From Geobacter sp. SVR (GTDB taxonomy: Bacteria > Desulfobacterota > Desulfuromonadia > Geobacterales > Pseudopelobacteraceae): a stretch of DNA of 64,000 nt. Shown piece by piece: positions 49,484 to 58,737 of the stretch; within the stretch, counting starts at the first letter, position 1, and each line of letters opens with the position of its first letter. Position numbers and translations under genes: made by a program. The notes under the pieces were generated by a model. That model was not told the origin of the DNA. It saw nothing but the letters and a program-made list of their open reading frames with translations, and made no database searches. The stretch lies in assembly GCF_016865365.1 (NCBI RefSeq), contig NZ_AP024469.1, positions 1,603,001-1,667,000 of the forward strand. The letters run 5' to 3'.

Positions 49484-50611
49484 TCAGTCTTCCTTCAATA
49501 CCCGCGCCGGCACGATCCCCACGGCCATGCGCACCGGCAGTGCCGCTGCCAGCAGCGACGCCAGCAGTGACGGAACCAGGGTCATGGGGAGCACCACCAG
49601 GCGGAAGGCTATCGAGGAGCCGAAAACCGCATGACCCAGCACCTGGGCCAGGACAAAGCCGGCCACCAGCCCGGTCGCCACACCGGCTATCCCGATGATC
49701 AGGGTCTCGGCCAGGAACTGCAGCACGATGTCCCGGTCATGGGCGCCAATGGCCTTCATCAGGCCAATCTCGCGGGTCCGTTCGGAAACCACGGTGATCA
49801 GGGTGGTCATGACACACAGGGTGGTGACGGTCAGGATGATCACGGCGATGATTGCCATCAGCCCTTTGATCTTGTCCAAGATGCGCCCCTCGGAGTAGGA
49901 GATCTTGCGGATCGGTTTGGCATCCAGCTCGGGAAAAGCTTTCTGCATCCCCAGGGCCAGGGCGTCGATATCGGTCCCTTCGGTGACGATGCTCAGCAGG
50001 GCGTGGTTGGCCCGTCCGCCGCTCCCCAGGATCTTCTCCGCCAGATGGATGTTGACGAAGATCTGCTCGTCCTCGGCCTGGCCGGTCTCGGCGATCCCTT
50101 TCACGGTAAGCGCCTTCTGGAAGCCGGTTTCGCTGCGGATGACATTGACCGAATCCCCCACCTTGAGCTCCATCTTCTTGGCCAGGGTTTTGCCGATCAT
50201 GCAGGCGTCCTCGTCGAAATCCACCGTGATCCATTTGCCCTCCACCTGCCAGTAGGGGGAAAGGCGCCGCAGGCCGGCAAAGTCGATTCCCGCCAGCACG
50301 GCATTGCCCAGGTCGAGCCGTACCACGCCGTACAGGTAGGGAGAGGAGCCGGTCAGCTTGTCCCGGGGAACCATGGCAATGGCCCGGGCAATGGTGTCGC
50401 TGTCCAGGCTCCGCTCTCCCTGCGAGGCGGCCGGACCGATGAAGAAGTTGGCCCCGTAGGCACGCAGTTCCCGGCTCATCTTGGCCGAAATGTCGAAATA
50501 GATGCTCGACAGGGCGGTGATGATGGATGCACCGATCATGATCGAGAAAAAGGTGATGAACACGCGGTTCTTGCGGACCTTGAGGGATTTGAACAGGATC
50601 TGCAGAAACAT
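49484..50611 (-). CDS. FtsX-like ABC permease 2 of the iron operon
   Basis: A 375-residue permease with an N-terminal helix (about 15-38, RVFITFFSIMIGASIITAL), an extracytoplasmic MacB-PCD-like domain and three C-terminal helices (from about 250). The ATG at 50611 with AGGA is chosen; a start at 50650 would overlap the previous gene by 14 bases. Equivalent to Cj1662-type proteins. Its substrate is not known; it may aid iron release or reduction in the periplasm. Confidence 0.85.
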   Translation of the reverse strand: MFLQILFKSLKVRKNRVFITFFSIMIGASIITALSSIYFDISAKMSRELRAYGANFFIGPAASQGERSLDSDTIARAIAMVPRDKLTGSSPYLYGVVRLDLGNAVLAGIDFAGLRRLSPYWQVEGKWITVDFDEDACMIGKTLAKKMELKVGDSVNVIRSETGFQKALTVKGIAETGQAEDEQIFVNIHLAEKILGSGGRANHALLSIVTEGTDIDALALGMQKAFPELDAKPIRKISYSEGRILDKIKGLMAIIAVIILTVTTLCVMTTLITVVSERTREIGLMKAIGAHDRDIVLQFLAETLIIGIAGVATGLVAGFVLAQVLGHAVFGSSIAFRLVVLPMTLVPSLLASLLAAALPVRMAVGIVPARVLKED

Positions 50612-50636
50612 GGCGTTCCTGCTGATTTCATGACGT

Positions 50637-51950
50637 TTATCGCCTGCCATGGAGCACCTCCGCGGGATGGAGCCTGGTTATCAGCCGGGAGGGCATGAAG
50701 GAACCGGAAAGGGCGATCAATACCGAAACAGCGATGTTAACCGGGATGACGATCGGGCTGAACGATACGGTGGAGCCGAAAATGGAGAGCCCGATGATCT
50801 GGGACAGGATCGCGCCGGCCCCGCACCCCACAAGACCGCCAACGACCCCCACCACGGCCGATTCGCTCAGAAACAGGAGGTACACCTCCCAGTCGGCGGC
50901 ACCCAGGGCCTTCATCAGACCGATCTCCTTGGCCCGCTCCATGATGGTGGTAACCATCAGCGACGAGATGCCCAGGCCCGAGGCGATGAAGGCGGCAATG
51001 GTCACCACGATCATCAACAACTGGATTTTGCCCACCACCGCGCCTTCGCCGGCCGCCACCTGCCAGATGGGGCGGGAGGTGACATTCGGAATGGCTTCTT
51101 CGATCTGCAGCGATACGGAGCTGACATAGGCCGTGCAATACCAGCGGTCGTACTCGGCGGAATCGAGGCTGTCGGCGCTGTGGCGCGCCTTGCGGGACAG
51201 CTTGTCTTCGGGCACGGTCAGGGCGCTCACGCTGACGGACTGTACCTGGCCCGGCCGGCCGGCAAGCTTCTGCACCGCGGCCAGGGGAGCCACCAGGGCC
51301 GACTCCTCAGGGCCGCCGGTGGTCAGGATGCCCCGGATGGTGTAGCGCTCTTCGCGGGGCTCCTTTCCGGCTGACCTGACCGTTATCCGGTCTCCGGCCT
51401 TCAGGCTCAACTCGCGGGCCAGGGCGGCGCCCGCCAGAATGTCGCTGTCCCCGGTATTCCCGCTTCCCGTTTCCGCGGGCCAGGTCCCCTGCACCTGCCA
51501 GTAGGGGAACACCACCTTGGTGCCGGTATGAAACTCGTCGTCCCCGGCAATGGGCACCTGCTTGTCGAACCAGGTGCCGATCAGGTTGACCCCCTTGCCG
51601 TTCGCCCCGGCCAGGGTTACCGGCGTCTTCAGGAACGGAGCAAAGCCGGCGATGTTGTTGTGCCAGAAGATCTCCTTGATCTTGGGCAGATCGGCTTCAT
51701 TGATGAAGACCCGGTCCTTGAGCGGGTTGTAGTCCACCCCGCCGATCTCCAGGGGAATGGCTTCGCTTTTGGGAACCACGTTGATGTTGGCCCCGTAGGA
51801 TTTCATTTCCCGGGCCATCTTGTCCCCCACGTCGATGGAGATGTTCATCAACGCGGTGATCAGGCTGGCCGACAGGACTATGGTGGCGGCGGCCAGCACC
51901 TTTCTGCGGCGCCCCCGGAAAAAGGACTGTTTCAACATCATGAAAAACAT
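50637..51950 (-). CDS. FtsX-like ABC permease 1 of the iron operon
   Basis: A 437-residue permease with the same topology as its downstream partner: one N-terminal helix, a large periplasmic domain containing a YWQVQGTWP segment shared in form with permease 2 (YWQVEGKWI), and three C-terminal helices ending with FxPSRLITRLHPAEVL. The two are homologous and likely form a heterodimer with the ATPase. The start at 51950 follows GCGAGG. Confidence 0.87.
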   Translation of the reverse strand: MFFMMLKQSFFRGRRRKVLAAATIVLSASLITALMNISIDVGDKMAREMKSYGANINVVPKSEAIPLEIGGVDYNPLKDRVFINEADLPKIKEIFWHNNIAGFAPFLKTPVTLAGANGKGVNLIGTWFDKQVPIAGDDEFHTGTKVVFPYWQVQGTWPAETGSGNTGDSDILAGAALARELSLKAGDRITVRSAGKEPREERYTIRGILTTGGPEESALVAPLAAVQKLAGRPGQVQSVSVSALTVPEDKLSRKARHSADSLDSAEYDRWYCTAYVSSVSLQIEEAIPNVTSRPIWQVAAGEGAVVGKIQLLMIVVTIAAFIASGLGISSLMVTTIMERAKEIGLMKALGAADWEVYLLFLSESAVVGVVGGLVGCGAGAILSQIIGLSIFGSTVSFSPIVIPVNIAVSVLIALSGSFMPSRLITRLHPAEVLHGRR

Positions 51951-52015
51951 TTTAACTGACCTCGCTGGGTAACCTTACGATATCGGAAAATCTTCAGAGA
52001 AATTCAAAGACATGG

Positions 52016-52105
52016 AATGCGGAAAGGGCGGTACAAACGGATCAAAACGGATAATTTCAATTGGATCCTGACGTTTCCGCCGTTTCCGCTTTTTCCGTGT
52101 GCAAT
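52016..52105. repeat. Degenerate GCGGA/TCCGC intergenic repeat, copy 3
   Basis: Facing patches GCGGAAAGGGCGG and CCGCCGTTTCCGC with ACGGATCAAAACGGAT between them. Related in style to the patches at 27142, 34858 and 56425, but more decayed. Confidence 0.35.
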
Positions 52106-52128
52106 GCCTTTCCGGTACTCCTCCGTTG

Positions 52129-53583
52129 TTACGACTCCCGGAAACCCTGCGCCCGGAAATAGCGCGATTCCTGCTGTCCCACATACTTGTCGGGCTCGGC
52201 CTGGAAGCGTTCCAGCGTTCCGGCCGACTCGAAGAAATAGGTGCGACCCTTGTATTCGTAGCGCTGAGGCGCATCGCGGCTGATCAGCTCCTTGCCGCTG
52301 ACCGGGTCCTTGACCTTTACCGTGACCACCTGGGAGAAATAGCGGGCACCCTTGTCCAGTTCCGCCGCGCTGACCAGCACCTCGCCCCCCTCGATCTGGT
52401 GGGGAAGGGGGATGGGGTTGCAGCCCCCGGCCTTGCCGATGGAGGGAATGAAGATCCGCACGTTGCAGGCAATGCAGATGACTTCGTTCTTTTCCTGCAG
52501 GTATCCCATGTCGCCGCACAGCATGCAGGCGTCGTAGACCACGCCGATCTTCCTGCCACCGGAGCGGTTGATCATGAAAAAGCGCACCACGTGCCCGTCG
52601 TCGGTCACATAGGCGTAGCGGTGGAGATTGCCGTCCGCCAGGTCCTCGACCTTCACCCGGATGATCCCCCGGTTGTCGGGCGTCAGCCGCAGCGGCTCCG
52701 AAATCTTGGGGGGGCGGGAGGCGTAGAGATCATGGTACAGGAGCGCCGTCACGAGCAGCAGCACCGTTGCCAGGGCACCGCGGAACCAGCGCTGCTCCAG
52801 CAGCACCCGGCTGAGCGTCTTTCTCCGTTCCGCCATTCCCATTTCCGCCAGTGCATCGGGCGCGGCCTTCGGCCGGTTCCGGAAAAAGGCCAGGGAAAGG
52901 GTCGCCACGGCCAGTATCAGGAGATAGGAAATCAGGGGGGTGTATTTGCCGATCCTGGCGACGATCGAGACGCGGGTGCTGGTAAGCTCGACCAGTTCCA
53001 GGCGCATCATGCCCAGCAGCAGGTCAGCCGACCAGGCGGTCATCAGCAGTGCCGAGACCAACAGCAGCAGGCCTCTGACGGTCCGCTTCCCGTTGCGCGC
53101 GCTCATGTGAACCGTCAGGGGAACGAGTAGGCCGGTAAGCGACAGCCCGGCCAGAATTCCGGCCAGGTTCAGGATCAGTTCGGTGTTCAGCACCGAACTG
53201 GCCGAGACGGTCTGTTCGGTAACGAAGGCTGAAAAGGAGAAGCCCGATACAACGGCCAGGGTGCCGGCAAAGAAGAGCGCCGCTCCATGAACGAGGGTGT
53301 CCCGTATCCGGCTGCGTTGAGGGATGAACACAAGGGCGGCTGCATTGAGCAGGGCCGCCGCCAGGGCTGTGCCGTTAAGGACGGTGCGCGCCGCAGTGAT
53401 GGTTTCATGGCGCAGCGCCAGCGGGTGAAGGATGCAACCGGCCAGTATGCCGCAGGCCACGGCAATCATCAGGGGACGGCAGGGGCGTTTCCCACCGGTT
53501 TGCGGCAGCAGGGGGATCAGCAGCCCGATCACCAGCGACAGGGGTATGAAGGCATGGACGAAATTAACCAGAAAGGCCAGCAT
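52129..53583 (-). CDS. DUF2318 iron-sulfur-type membrane protein with C-terminal YHS-like domain
   Basis: A 484-residue protein with about eight membrane helices in the first 320 residues. An extracytoplasmic DUF2318 domain follows with YDACMLCGDMGY and EVICIACNV (two CxxC pairs near 365-390). A YHS/TRASH-like end carries VKDPVSGKELISRD and YEYKGRTYFFES. Its C. jejuni counterpart (Cj1660) lies in the p19 iron cluster; a redox role in ferric/ferrous conversion is presumed. ATG 53583 after GGAGAAGAG is preferred to TTG 53598. Confidence 0.88.
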   Translation of the reverse strand: MLAFLVNFVHAFIPLSLVIGLLIPLLPQTGGKRPCRPLMIAVACGILAGCILHPLALRHETITAARTVLNGTALAAALLNAAALVFIPQRSRIRDTLVHGAALFFAGTLAVVSGFSFSAFVTEQTVSASSVLNTELILNLAGILAGLSLTGLLVPLTVHMSARNGKRTVRGLLLLVSALLMTAWSADLLLGMMRLELVELTSTRVSIVARIGKYTPLISYLLILAVATLSLAFFRNRPKAAPDALAEMGMAERRKTLSRVLLEQRWFRGALATVLLLVTALLYHDLYASRPPKISEPLRLTPDNRGIIRVKVEDLADGNLHRYAYVTDDGHVVRFFMINRSGGRKIGVVYDACMLCGDMGYLQEKNEVICIACNVRIFIPSIGKAGGCNPIPLPHQIEGGEVLVSAAELDKGARYFSQVVTVKVKDPVSGKELISRDAPQRYEYKGRTYFFESAGTLERFQAEPDKYVGQQESRYFRAQGFRES

Positions 53584-53671
53584 CTCTTCTCCGTTCAACA
53601 GTGGCGAGACGCGCCGGCGGCACGTCTCGCCATTTTTTGACAGGACCCCTTGTCACAAGGGGAGGGTGAGT

Positions 53672-54205
53672 CTACTTGATCGGTACGTACTTGAACTTGT
53701 AATCAACGGTAAAGGTCTGGAACCATTTGCCGACGCCGCTGTATGCGTCGGTATGGCGGCCAAAGCCCTGCTTGGCGGGAGAGTCGATGGTATAGGTGAC
53801 CTTGTAGTTGCCGGCACCCATCATCTTGATGTTGCTGCCGTAGTGGGGGCCGTCCTTGGCGACCATGGGCATGAACTTGCCTTCCTTCTTGGCGCCCGTA
53901 TCCAGGTTCTCCAGCTTGTAGGTCACGGTCAGGTAGGGAATCCATTCACCGGCGCCGAAGCCGTTCGGGTTTCCTTTGAGGGCATGGATATCCGCTTCCA
54001 GGTGGATGTCAGCCTGCGATGCAGCCAGATCGGCACCGCGCGGTTCCATGTCGATCGGCCGGAGATACACGGCAGCGATCTTCATGTGATTGATTTCCTT
54101 TTCCTCGCCCGCCGGATACTCCTTCATCTTCTCCGCCCCATATGCAGCCAGGGAAAGCCCCGACAAAAGGCCCGCCATCAGGCAACCGGTCAACAGCTTT
54201 TTCAT
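53672..54205 (-). CDS. fetP: P19/FetP-family periplasmic iron-binding protein
   Basis: A 177-residue exported protein. The signal peptide ends near LAAYGA. The mature sequence shows the P19/Tp34 family pattern: KIAAVYLRPIDMEPRGADLAAS, IHLEADIHALKGN, EWIPYLTVTYKL and DGPHYGSNIKM. P19 dimers bind copper and iron and work with an Ftr1-type permease. The start follows AAGGAGG. It lies directly downstream of the Ftr1 gene. Confidence 0.92.
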   Translation of the reverse strand: MKKLLTGCLMAGLLSGLSLAAYGAEKMKEYPAGEEKEINHMKIAAVYLRPIDMEPRGADLAASQADIHLEADIHALKGNPNGFGAGEWIPYLTVTYKLENLDTGAKKEGKFMPMVAKDGPHYGSNIKMMGAGNYKVTYTIDSPAKQGFGRHTDAYSGVGKWFQTFTVDYKFKYVPIK

Positions 54206-54331
54206 CTTGAACTACCTCCTTGTTATTTTTCCGGATCATGCCGGTCCATGCGGTTACTGCATAAATCCACATTCAAAATTCAGATGTCTCAGGTCCTATC
54301 CTGTTCATCCTGTCCATCCCTGTAAAAGTTC

Positions 54332-56338
54332 TTACACGTTTTGAAGATTATCCTTGGCTGCCGTCTGTTCTGCATGCAGGTTCCGCTGCCGTGATACCAC
54401 GGCCAGTCCCGCCAGGGCGGCCAGGACGATCAGCGCCTGGGGGATCAGGGTCTGCACGTAGGGATAGACGCCGATGAAGGGCAGGGACGGCATCCACGAG
54501 ATCAGCGAAGGGGTGAACATTTTCCCTTCGATCAGCTCCATGACCCCTTTGCCGGCGAAGACGAACGCCATGTAGTACATGAGCGCACCGGTGAAGAGGA
54601 AGAAAGGGCGTATGGGCAGCTTGACGGCACCGTGGCGCATGGCCAGGTAGATCACCACCAGCAGGCCGCAGCCGATGGCAAACCCGGCCACCAGAGCGGT
54701 CAGGCCGGAGGCGCTGCCGGCATCGACTGCCAGGGCCTGGTAGAAGAGCACGGTTTCGGCCCCTTCGCGGTAGACCGCCAGGAAGGCGGTGAACCACAGG
54801 GTCCACATGGAGCTGGAGGAAATCGAATCTCCCACCTTATCCTTGAGGTAGGCACTCCATTTCTGGGCTTCGGCCTTGGAGATCAGCCAGTAACTGATGC
54901 TGAACAGCACCACGCAGGCCAGCAGCATGGTTGCCCCTTCCATGATTTCCTGGCTGGCGGCCGATGTCTTGAAGACCCATTTCACCAGCACCGCCGTGAT
55001 CACGCTCAGCACCAGGGCGGCAATGCTGCCGTTGTAGATGACCTTGAGCTTGTCCCGGTTGCCGGTCTTGACCAGATAGGCGATGATGGCGGTGATGATC
55101 AGGATCGCTTCGAAGCCTTCCCTCAGGATGATCATCAGCGAGTAGATGAAGATGGCCATGGGAGAATCGCTGCCGGTGCCGAGCATGTCCACGGCCTTGG
55201 CAAAATCCCCTTTCATGGCGCCCAGGGAGGCTTCCAGTTCCGAGGCATCGGCATGGTTCTTCATCTGCCCCACGATCCTGCTGAAGTGTCCTTCCAGGGT
55301 TACCTTGAAGTTGGCGTCCCGGCTGCCGATCTTGGCCTCCATGCCGCTGGCTTCGAAGACGTCGAAGTAGGTGTCCTGCATGGCCAGGAGCGCCTCTTTC
55401 ACCGAACCCTGCTTGTACAGGGCAATGGCCTTGTCGATCTCACGGAACAGGTCTGCCGTAACCGCGCTCCAATCCTTGCCCGAGGTGGCGTTGGCGGCGG
55501 TTCCGGCTGCTTCGCGTTTGGAAACTGCGCCCTCCACCAGGGCCAGTGCCGGCAGATCCGCTTTGATCTCGTCCGACAGGAGTTTCATGCGCTGCTCCAC
55601 CTCGGCCGGAGCGGTCCCCTTGGCGATCATGGCCTGAATTTCGGAAAACCCGGAATTGTTCTCGAAATCTTTCTTTTGGGAGACGGAACGTCTGACCGCC
55701 GTTTCGAGCAGCGTGTTCTTGTAGCCTTCGAACTGGGCCTGAACCACCAGCTCGGCCGCTTTTTTGCGGTCTCCTTTCCGGTAGGTCTCAAGGGCATTTG
55801 CCAGGCCGGTGCGCACGGTTTCCAGCGCCTGGAGCCAGACCGGTTCTCCCTGCGCCTTGCCGGATTCGGCACTCTCTTCGGCATGTTTCGGTTTTGCACC
55901 CTTGTCGGCTTCAGCGACGAGTTCGACCCCTCCTTCCAGTTCAGGGGCCAGGGTCCGCAACTGGGCCATGAAGTCGGTTATCTTCTTTTCCACCGAGCCC
56001 GCCGGTTCCCCGGCCACGATCATCTTGCGGATGGCGACAAACTCCTCCTCCAGCTCGATGTTCTTTTTGGCTGAGACATTGACGCGGATCGGGCCTTCGA
56101 GGTTTTCGTACACTTCGAAGTAGGCCGCCTGGGCCTTGCGCTTGGCTCCCTGTTGGTCACCCTTGCGGTACAGGTCGAGGGCCTGGTTCAGGAAGGTGCC
56201 TGTTTCCTCGATCAGCTCCCGATAATTCAGGGCGTGCTTATCCTTGGCTGCCGCAGTGGAGACGAGCCCCGTCGCAACCATCAGCGCCACGGCGCAGAAG
56301 ATGCCAGCCGCTCTCAGCATTCGTACCATTCTTCCCAT
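54332..56338 (-). CDS. fetM: FTR1-family iron permease with long periplasmic N-terminus (FetM-like)
   Basis: A 668-residue protein. A signal peptide (residues 1-31) is followed by about 360 residues of helical repeats resembling each other (DLYRKGDQQGAKRKAQAAYFEVYENLEGP recurs as TYRKGDRKKAAELVVQAQFEGYKNTLLE, then as ALYKQGSVKEALLAMQDTYFDVFEASGME). The seven-helix permease then carries both REGxE iron motifs, LREGFEAILII near 403 and YREGAETVLFY near 525. It imports iron from the periplasm with P19. ATG 56338 has AGAGGCGG ahead. Confidence 0.93.
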   Translation of the reverse strand: MGRMVRMLRAAGIFCAVALMVATGLVSTAAAKDKHALNYRELIEETGTFLNQALDLYRKGDQQGAKRKAQAAYFEVYENLEGPIRVNVSAKKNIELEEEFVAIRKMIVAGEPAGSVEKKITDFMAQLRTLAPELEGGVELVAEADKGAKPKHAEESAESGKAQGEPVWLQALETVRTGLANALETYRKGDRKKAAELVVQAQFEGYKNTLLETAVRRSVSQKKDFENNSGFSEIQAMIAKGTAPAEVEQRMKLLSDEIKADLPALALVEGAVSKREAAGTAANATSGKDWSAVTADLFREIDKAIALYKQGSVKEALLAMQDTYFDVFEASGMEAKIGSRDANFKVTLEGHFSRIVGQMKNHADASELEASLGAMKGDFAKAVDMLGTGSDSPMAIFIYSLMIILREGFEAILIITAIIAYLVKTGNRDKLKVIYNGSIAALVLSVITAVLVKWVFKTSAASQEIMEGATMLLACVVLFSISYWLISKAEAQKWSAYLKDKVGDSISSSSMWTLWFTAFLAVYREGAETVLFYQALAVDAGSASGLTALVAGFAIGCGLLVVIYLAMRHGAVKLPIRPFFLFTGALMYYMAFVFAGKGVMELIEGKMFTPSLISWMPSLPFIGVYPYVQTLIPQALIVLAALAGLAVVSRQRNLHAEQTAAKDNLQNV

Positions 56339-56424
56339 ATCCGCCTCTTTTCAAAAAAATCGATTGTCCGCGAAGCACACGACACGTAATTACCAGGGCG
56401 ATCAAACCCGTAGGCTGACCAGAA

Positions 56425-56520
56425 CGGCAATGGAACGCGGATTTGGGCGGGTGCAGCGGATTTGCACGGATTCACATCGTGTACCTGTTCGGTTTATCCG
56501 TGAAAATCCGCTGCGATCCT
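56425..56520. repeat. Degenerate GCGGAT-rich intergenic repeat, copy 4
   Basis: GCGGAT words and their complements (AGCGGATTTGCACGGAT...ATCCGTGAAAATCCGC) between the SLH porin and ftr1 genes, in the style of the patches at 27142 and 34858. Confidence 0.45.
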
Positions 56521-56560
56521 GCCTGTACCGCGTGTCATCGCCTTTTGATGTGCTGCAGGA

Positions 56561-58204
56561 TTATTCTTTGACCGCCTTGCGCTTGGTCTTGTCCCAGTTG
56601 AAGGTCAGCATGGCATAAGCGTAGCTCAGATCCTTGCTGCTGCCGGAAGCCTCCCGGAAGAACCCCTCGGTAAAGAAGTGGTCGTAGGCCAGGGTCAGGG
56701 CCAGGTTCTTCTGGATCTTCCAGGTCAGGCCGAAGTCGGCTTCTATGCCCAGGTGGCGGCTGACGATGCCGGTCGGTACGTTGTTGGCCATGAACTTGTG
56801 GCCGGTGGCTGCAAAGCTCAGACTGTCGGTGAGTTCGATGCCCCAGCCCAGGGTGTAGACCTGCAGACCGCTGGCATGGCTTCCGGCCACATCGATGCCG
56901 GAAAGATCGCCGAACAGATGCATGTCGCCCACAATGGAGGTATCGTTGTTGGGGTTGCGGAATTCTTTCCTGCTGGAGATGCCGTCGGCAGCATTCTGGT
57001 CGCCGGAGCCGATGGCATAACCGAAGGTCAGGGCATTCTTGAATCCGCCCAGTTCGAATTCGCCGGTCAGGTCGGCATGGCCGCCGTAGGCGTTGACATC
57101 TTCGCCGCCCAGTTTACCGGTCTGGAAGACAGGCTCGATCTCCAGGGAGAGCGGTCCCAGTTTGGAGACACTGCGCAGACCCCAGGTATCCAGGTATTCG
57201 CCCCGCTGGGGCTCGCCTTCGGCAGCCTGGTTGTCGCGGAACACGTACAGGTCAAGCGTGCTGTCCTCGGTCGGGGCATAGGTGGCATAGGCGCCCCACA
57301 GGTTGCCGGTCTGACCACCCGAGAACGGCTTGGCATACACGCCCCCCAGCAGGTCGACACTGAGCCCTGCCAGCGGCTTCAAGCGAAGGCGGGCACCGTC
57401 GAAGGTCATACCGTCGAAGGCTGTATCGGCACCCTGGATAAAGGCGCTGCCGTACACGAACTCCTGACGACCTCCCTTGAGTGCAGCCCAGTCATGACCG
57501 GGAGTGCGTGCCTCCACGAAGCCCTGATAGAGATTGAAGCGGTCGAACTCGCCATTTCCGCCGGTAAAGCCGTAGCCCTGTCCTTCCAGGTGGATATCGA
57601 GGTAATCGGTGGGATGCCAGTACGCGAACGGCTTGACGCGCCAGGTGAACTGCCCCATATCGAAGCCGGGTTCATGGCCGTCGAACAACCGGAAATTCCT
57701 GCCCCACTCGCCCCTCAGGAAACCGTTCACCCCAAATTTGTAGGTGTAGGCCGGCGTTTCCGGCTCCACCAGATCGAGGATATCCTCAATGCTGGCGCGT
57801 TTTGCGCCGTATTCGGGCTGCTTGGTCAACTCGCCTTCCAGAGCTTCGTGCAAGGCGGAGATACGGACCAGATCGTCACGCAGCAGGGCTCCGCCCCCCT
57901 CCTTGTCATACTTGTCCACGACCTTTTCCAGAACGGAAAGCAGACACTGGGCCAGCTCACCTTTTGAACACGGCTTGCCTTCGGGCAGCTTTTTCTGGGC
58001 CTCGTACTTGTCCACCAGATCCTTGATCTCCTGGTAGGCCCAGTTCTCGGCATTTACCTGCTCCGGGATCTGACGTTCGCCGGCCCCTTCCTGGGCCTGG
58101 TTCATCTGGGGCGCCTGGTCCATGGTGCCCGCGCCTTCCTGGGCATGTGCCGCCCCCGCCAACAGCAGCGTGGTCGATAGTATCGGCAGTATCCTCTTAA
58201 ACAT
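56561..58204 (-). CDS. SLH-domain outer-membrane porin, copy 2 (iron operon)
   Basis: A 547-residue protein identical to the cobalt-operon porin except for the last two residues (KE instead of TQ). It has the signal peptide, SLH-like module and beta-barrel described for copy 1. Its ATG overlaps the stop of the DUF2325 gene by eight bases (ATGTTTAA), and it precedes ftr1 by about 220 bases. It is probably the outer-membrane entry route for iron. The overlap means its upstream ribosome-site sequence is also coding. Confidence 0.85.
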   Translation of the reverse strand: MFKRILPILSTTLLLAGAAHAQEGAGTMDQAPQMNQAQEGAGERQIPEQVNAENWAYQEIKDLVDKYEAQKKLPEGKPCSKGELAQCLLSVLEKVVDKYDKEGGGALLRDDLVRISALHEALEGELTKQPEYGAKRASIEDILDLVEPETPAYTYKFGVNGFLRGEWGRNFRLFDGHEPGFDMGQFTWRVKPFAYWHPTDYLDIHLEGQGYGFTGGNGEFDRFNLYQGFVEARTPGHDWAALKGGRQEFVYGSAFIQGADTAFDGMTFDGARLRLKPLAGLSVDLLGGVYAKPFSGGQTGNLWGAYATYAPTEDSTLDLYVFRDNQAAEGEPQRGEYLDTWGLRSVSKLGPLSLEIEPVFQTGKLGGEDVNAYGGHADLTGEFELGGFKNALTFGYAIGSGDQNAADGISSRKEFRNPNNDTSIVGDMHLFGDLSGIDVAGSHASGLQVYTLGWGIELTDSLSFAATGHKFMANNVPTGIVSRHLGIEADFGLTWKIQKNLALTLAYDHFFTEGFFREASGSSKDLSYAYAMLTFNWDKTKRKAVKE

Positions 58205-58222
58205 CCTTCATTCCTCCTGTGT
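56574..58222 (-). repeat. 1.65 kb direct repeat, copy 2 (SLH porin)
   Basis: Counterpart of 29963-31611. The upstream 18 shared bases encode the last residues of the DUF2325 protein here (TGGMKDV), but are non-coding in copy 1, which suggests copy 2 is the source. Confidence 0.93.
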
Positions 58223-58508
58223 GGTTGATGATATGCATGCACTTCAGACATTCGCGGAGCGTGCACACCCCGCAGGCATGGTGCATAAAGACCGGTATCT
58301 TGTTGGCCTTGGCGGCGCTCAGGGCCTCGTTTCTGGCCCGGTGGGAAACCTTGTTGGTGAAGATCACCACGGCATCGACATTCTTCAGCTTGGCTGCAAT
58401 GCCCGGTTTGGCCGTATTGAAGACACGCAGGCTGACACCGGCGCGCTCGGCTTCGTCCACGTACTGCCGTTCAAGGCGGTCCATGCCGCCGATCAGGACA
58501 ACGCTCAT
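58197..58508 (-). CDS. DUF2325 domain protein
   Basis: A 103-residue protein starting MSVVLIGGMDRLERQY, the typical DUF2325 opening. It continues with DAVVIFTNKVSHRARNEA and a cysteine-rich end HHACGVCTLRECLKC (CxxC...CxxC). DUF2325 proteins are often beside metal transport or regulator genes; their function is unknown and redox or metal sensing is only suggested by the cysteines. The start follows AAGGAGG. First gene of the iron operon, behind Fur-like boxes. Confidence 0.85.
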   Translation of the reverse strand: MSVVLIGGMDRLERQYVDEAERAGVSLRVFNTAKPGIAAKLKNVDAVVIFTNKVSHRARNEALSAAKANKIPVFMHHACGVCTLRECLKCMHIINHTGGMKDV

Positions 58509-58531
58509 GACAATCCTCCTTGAAAAAGATG

Positions 58532-58548
58532 TTGATAGCCATTATCAA
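58532..58548 (-). promoter_or_regulatory. Fur-like dyad close to the DUF2325 start
   Basis: TTGATA-N5-TATCAA on the minus strand (GATAATGGCTATC core), about 25 bases before the start codon. It is a weaker Fur match than the one at 16637. Confidence 0.45.
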
Positions 58549-58737
58549 TTGCTGTTGAAAAAAACGTCGTCGTTTCGAGCTTCCGTTTATGTTGTGGGTG
58601 AATCCGGTGGGTAGTGCGATGCGAAGTCTGTAGTGCAGGAGCACTGTGAATCCGGCGGTCATGTCTCCTGCGGGGGGACCGCCTCACCATGATGCCTCTC
58701 CCGGACGTAGTTCCAGGATAAGGGAATGCTCATGGTT

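Noticed and set aside
58471-58662. 63-codon frame starting inside a hairpin in the DUF2325 leader
   Set aside because: It has AGGAGAC before ATG, but the sequence is low in conserved features and runs into the DUF2325 start; a leader peptide cannot be excluded but is not supported.
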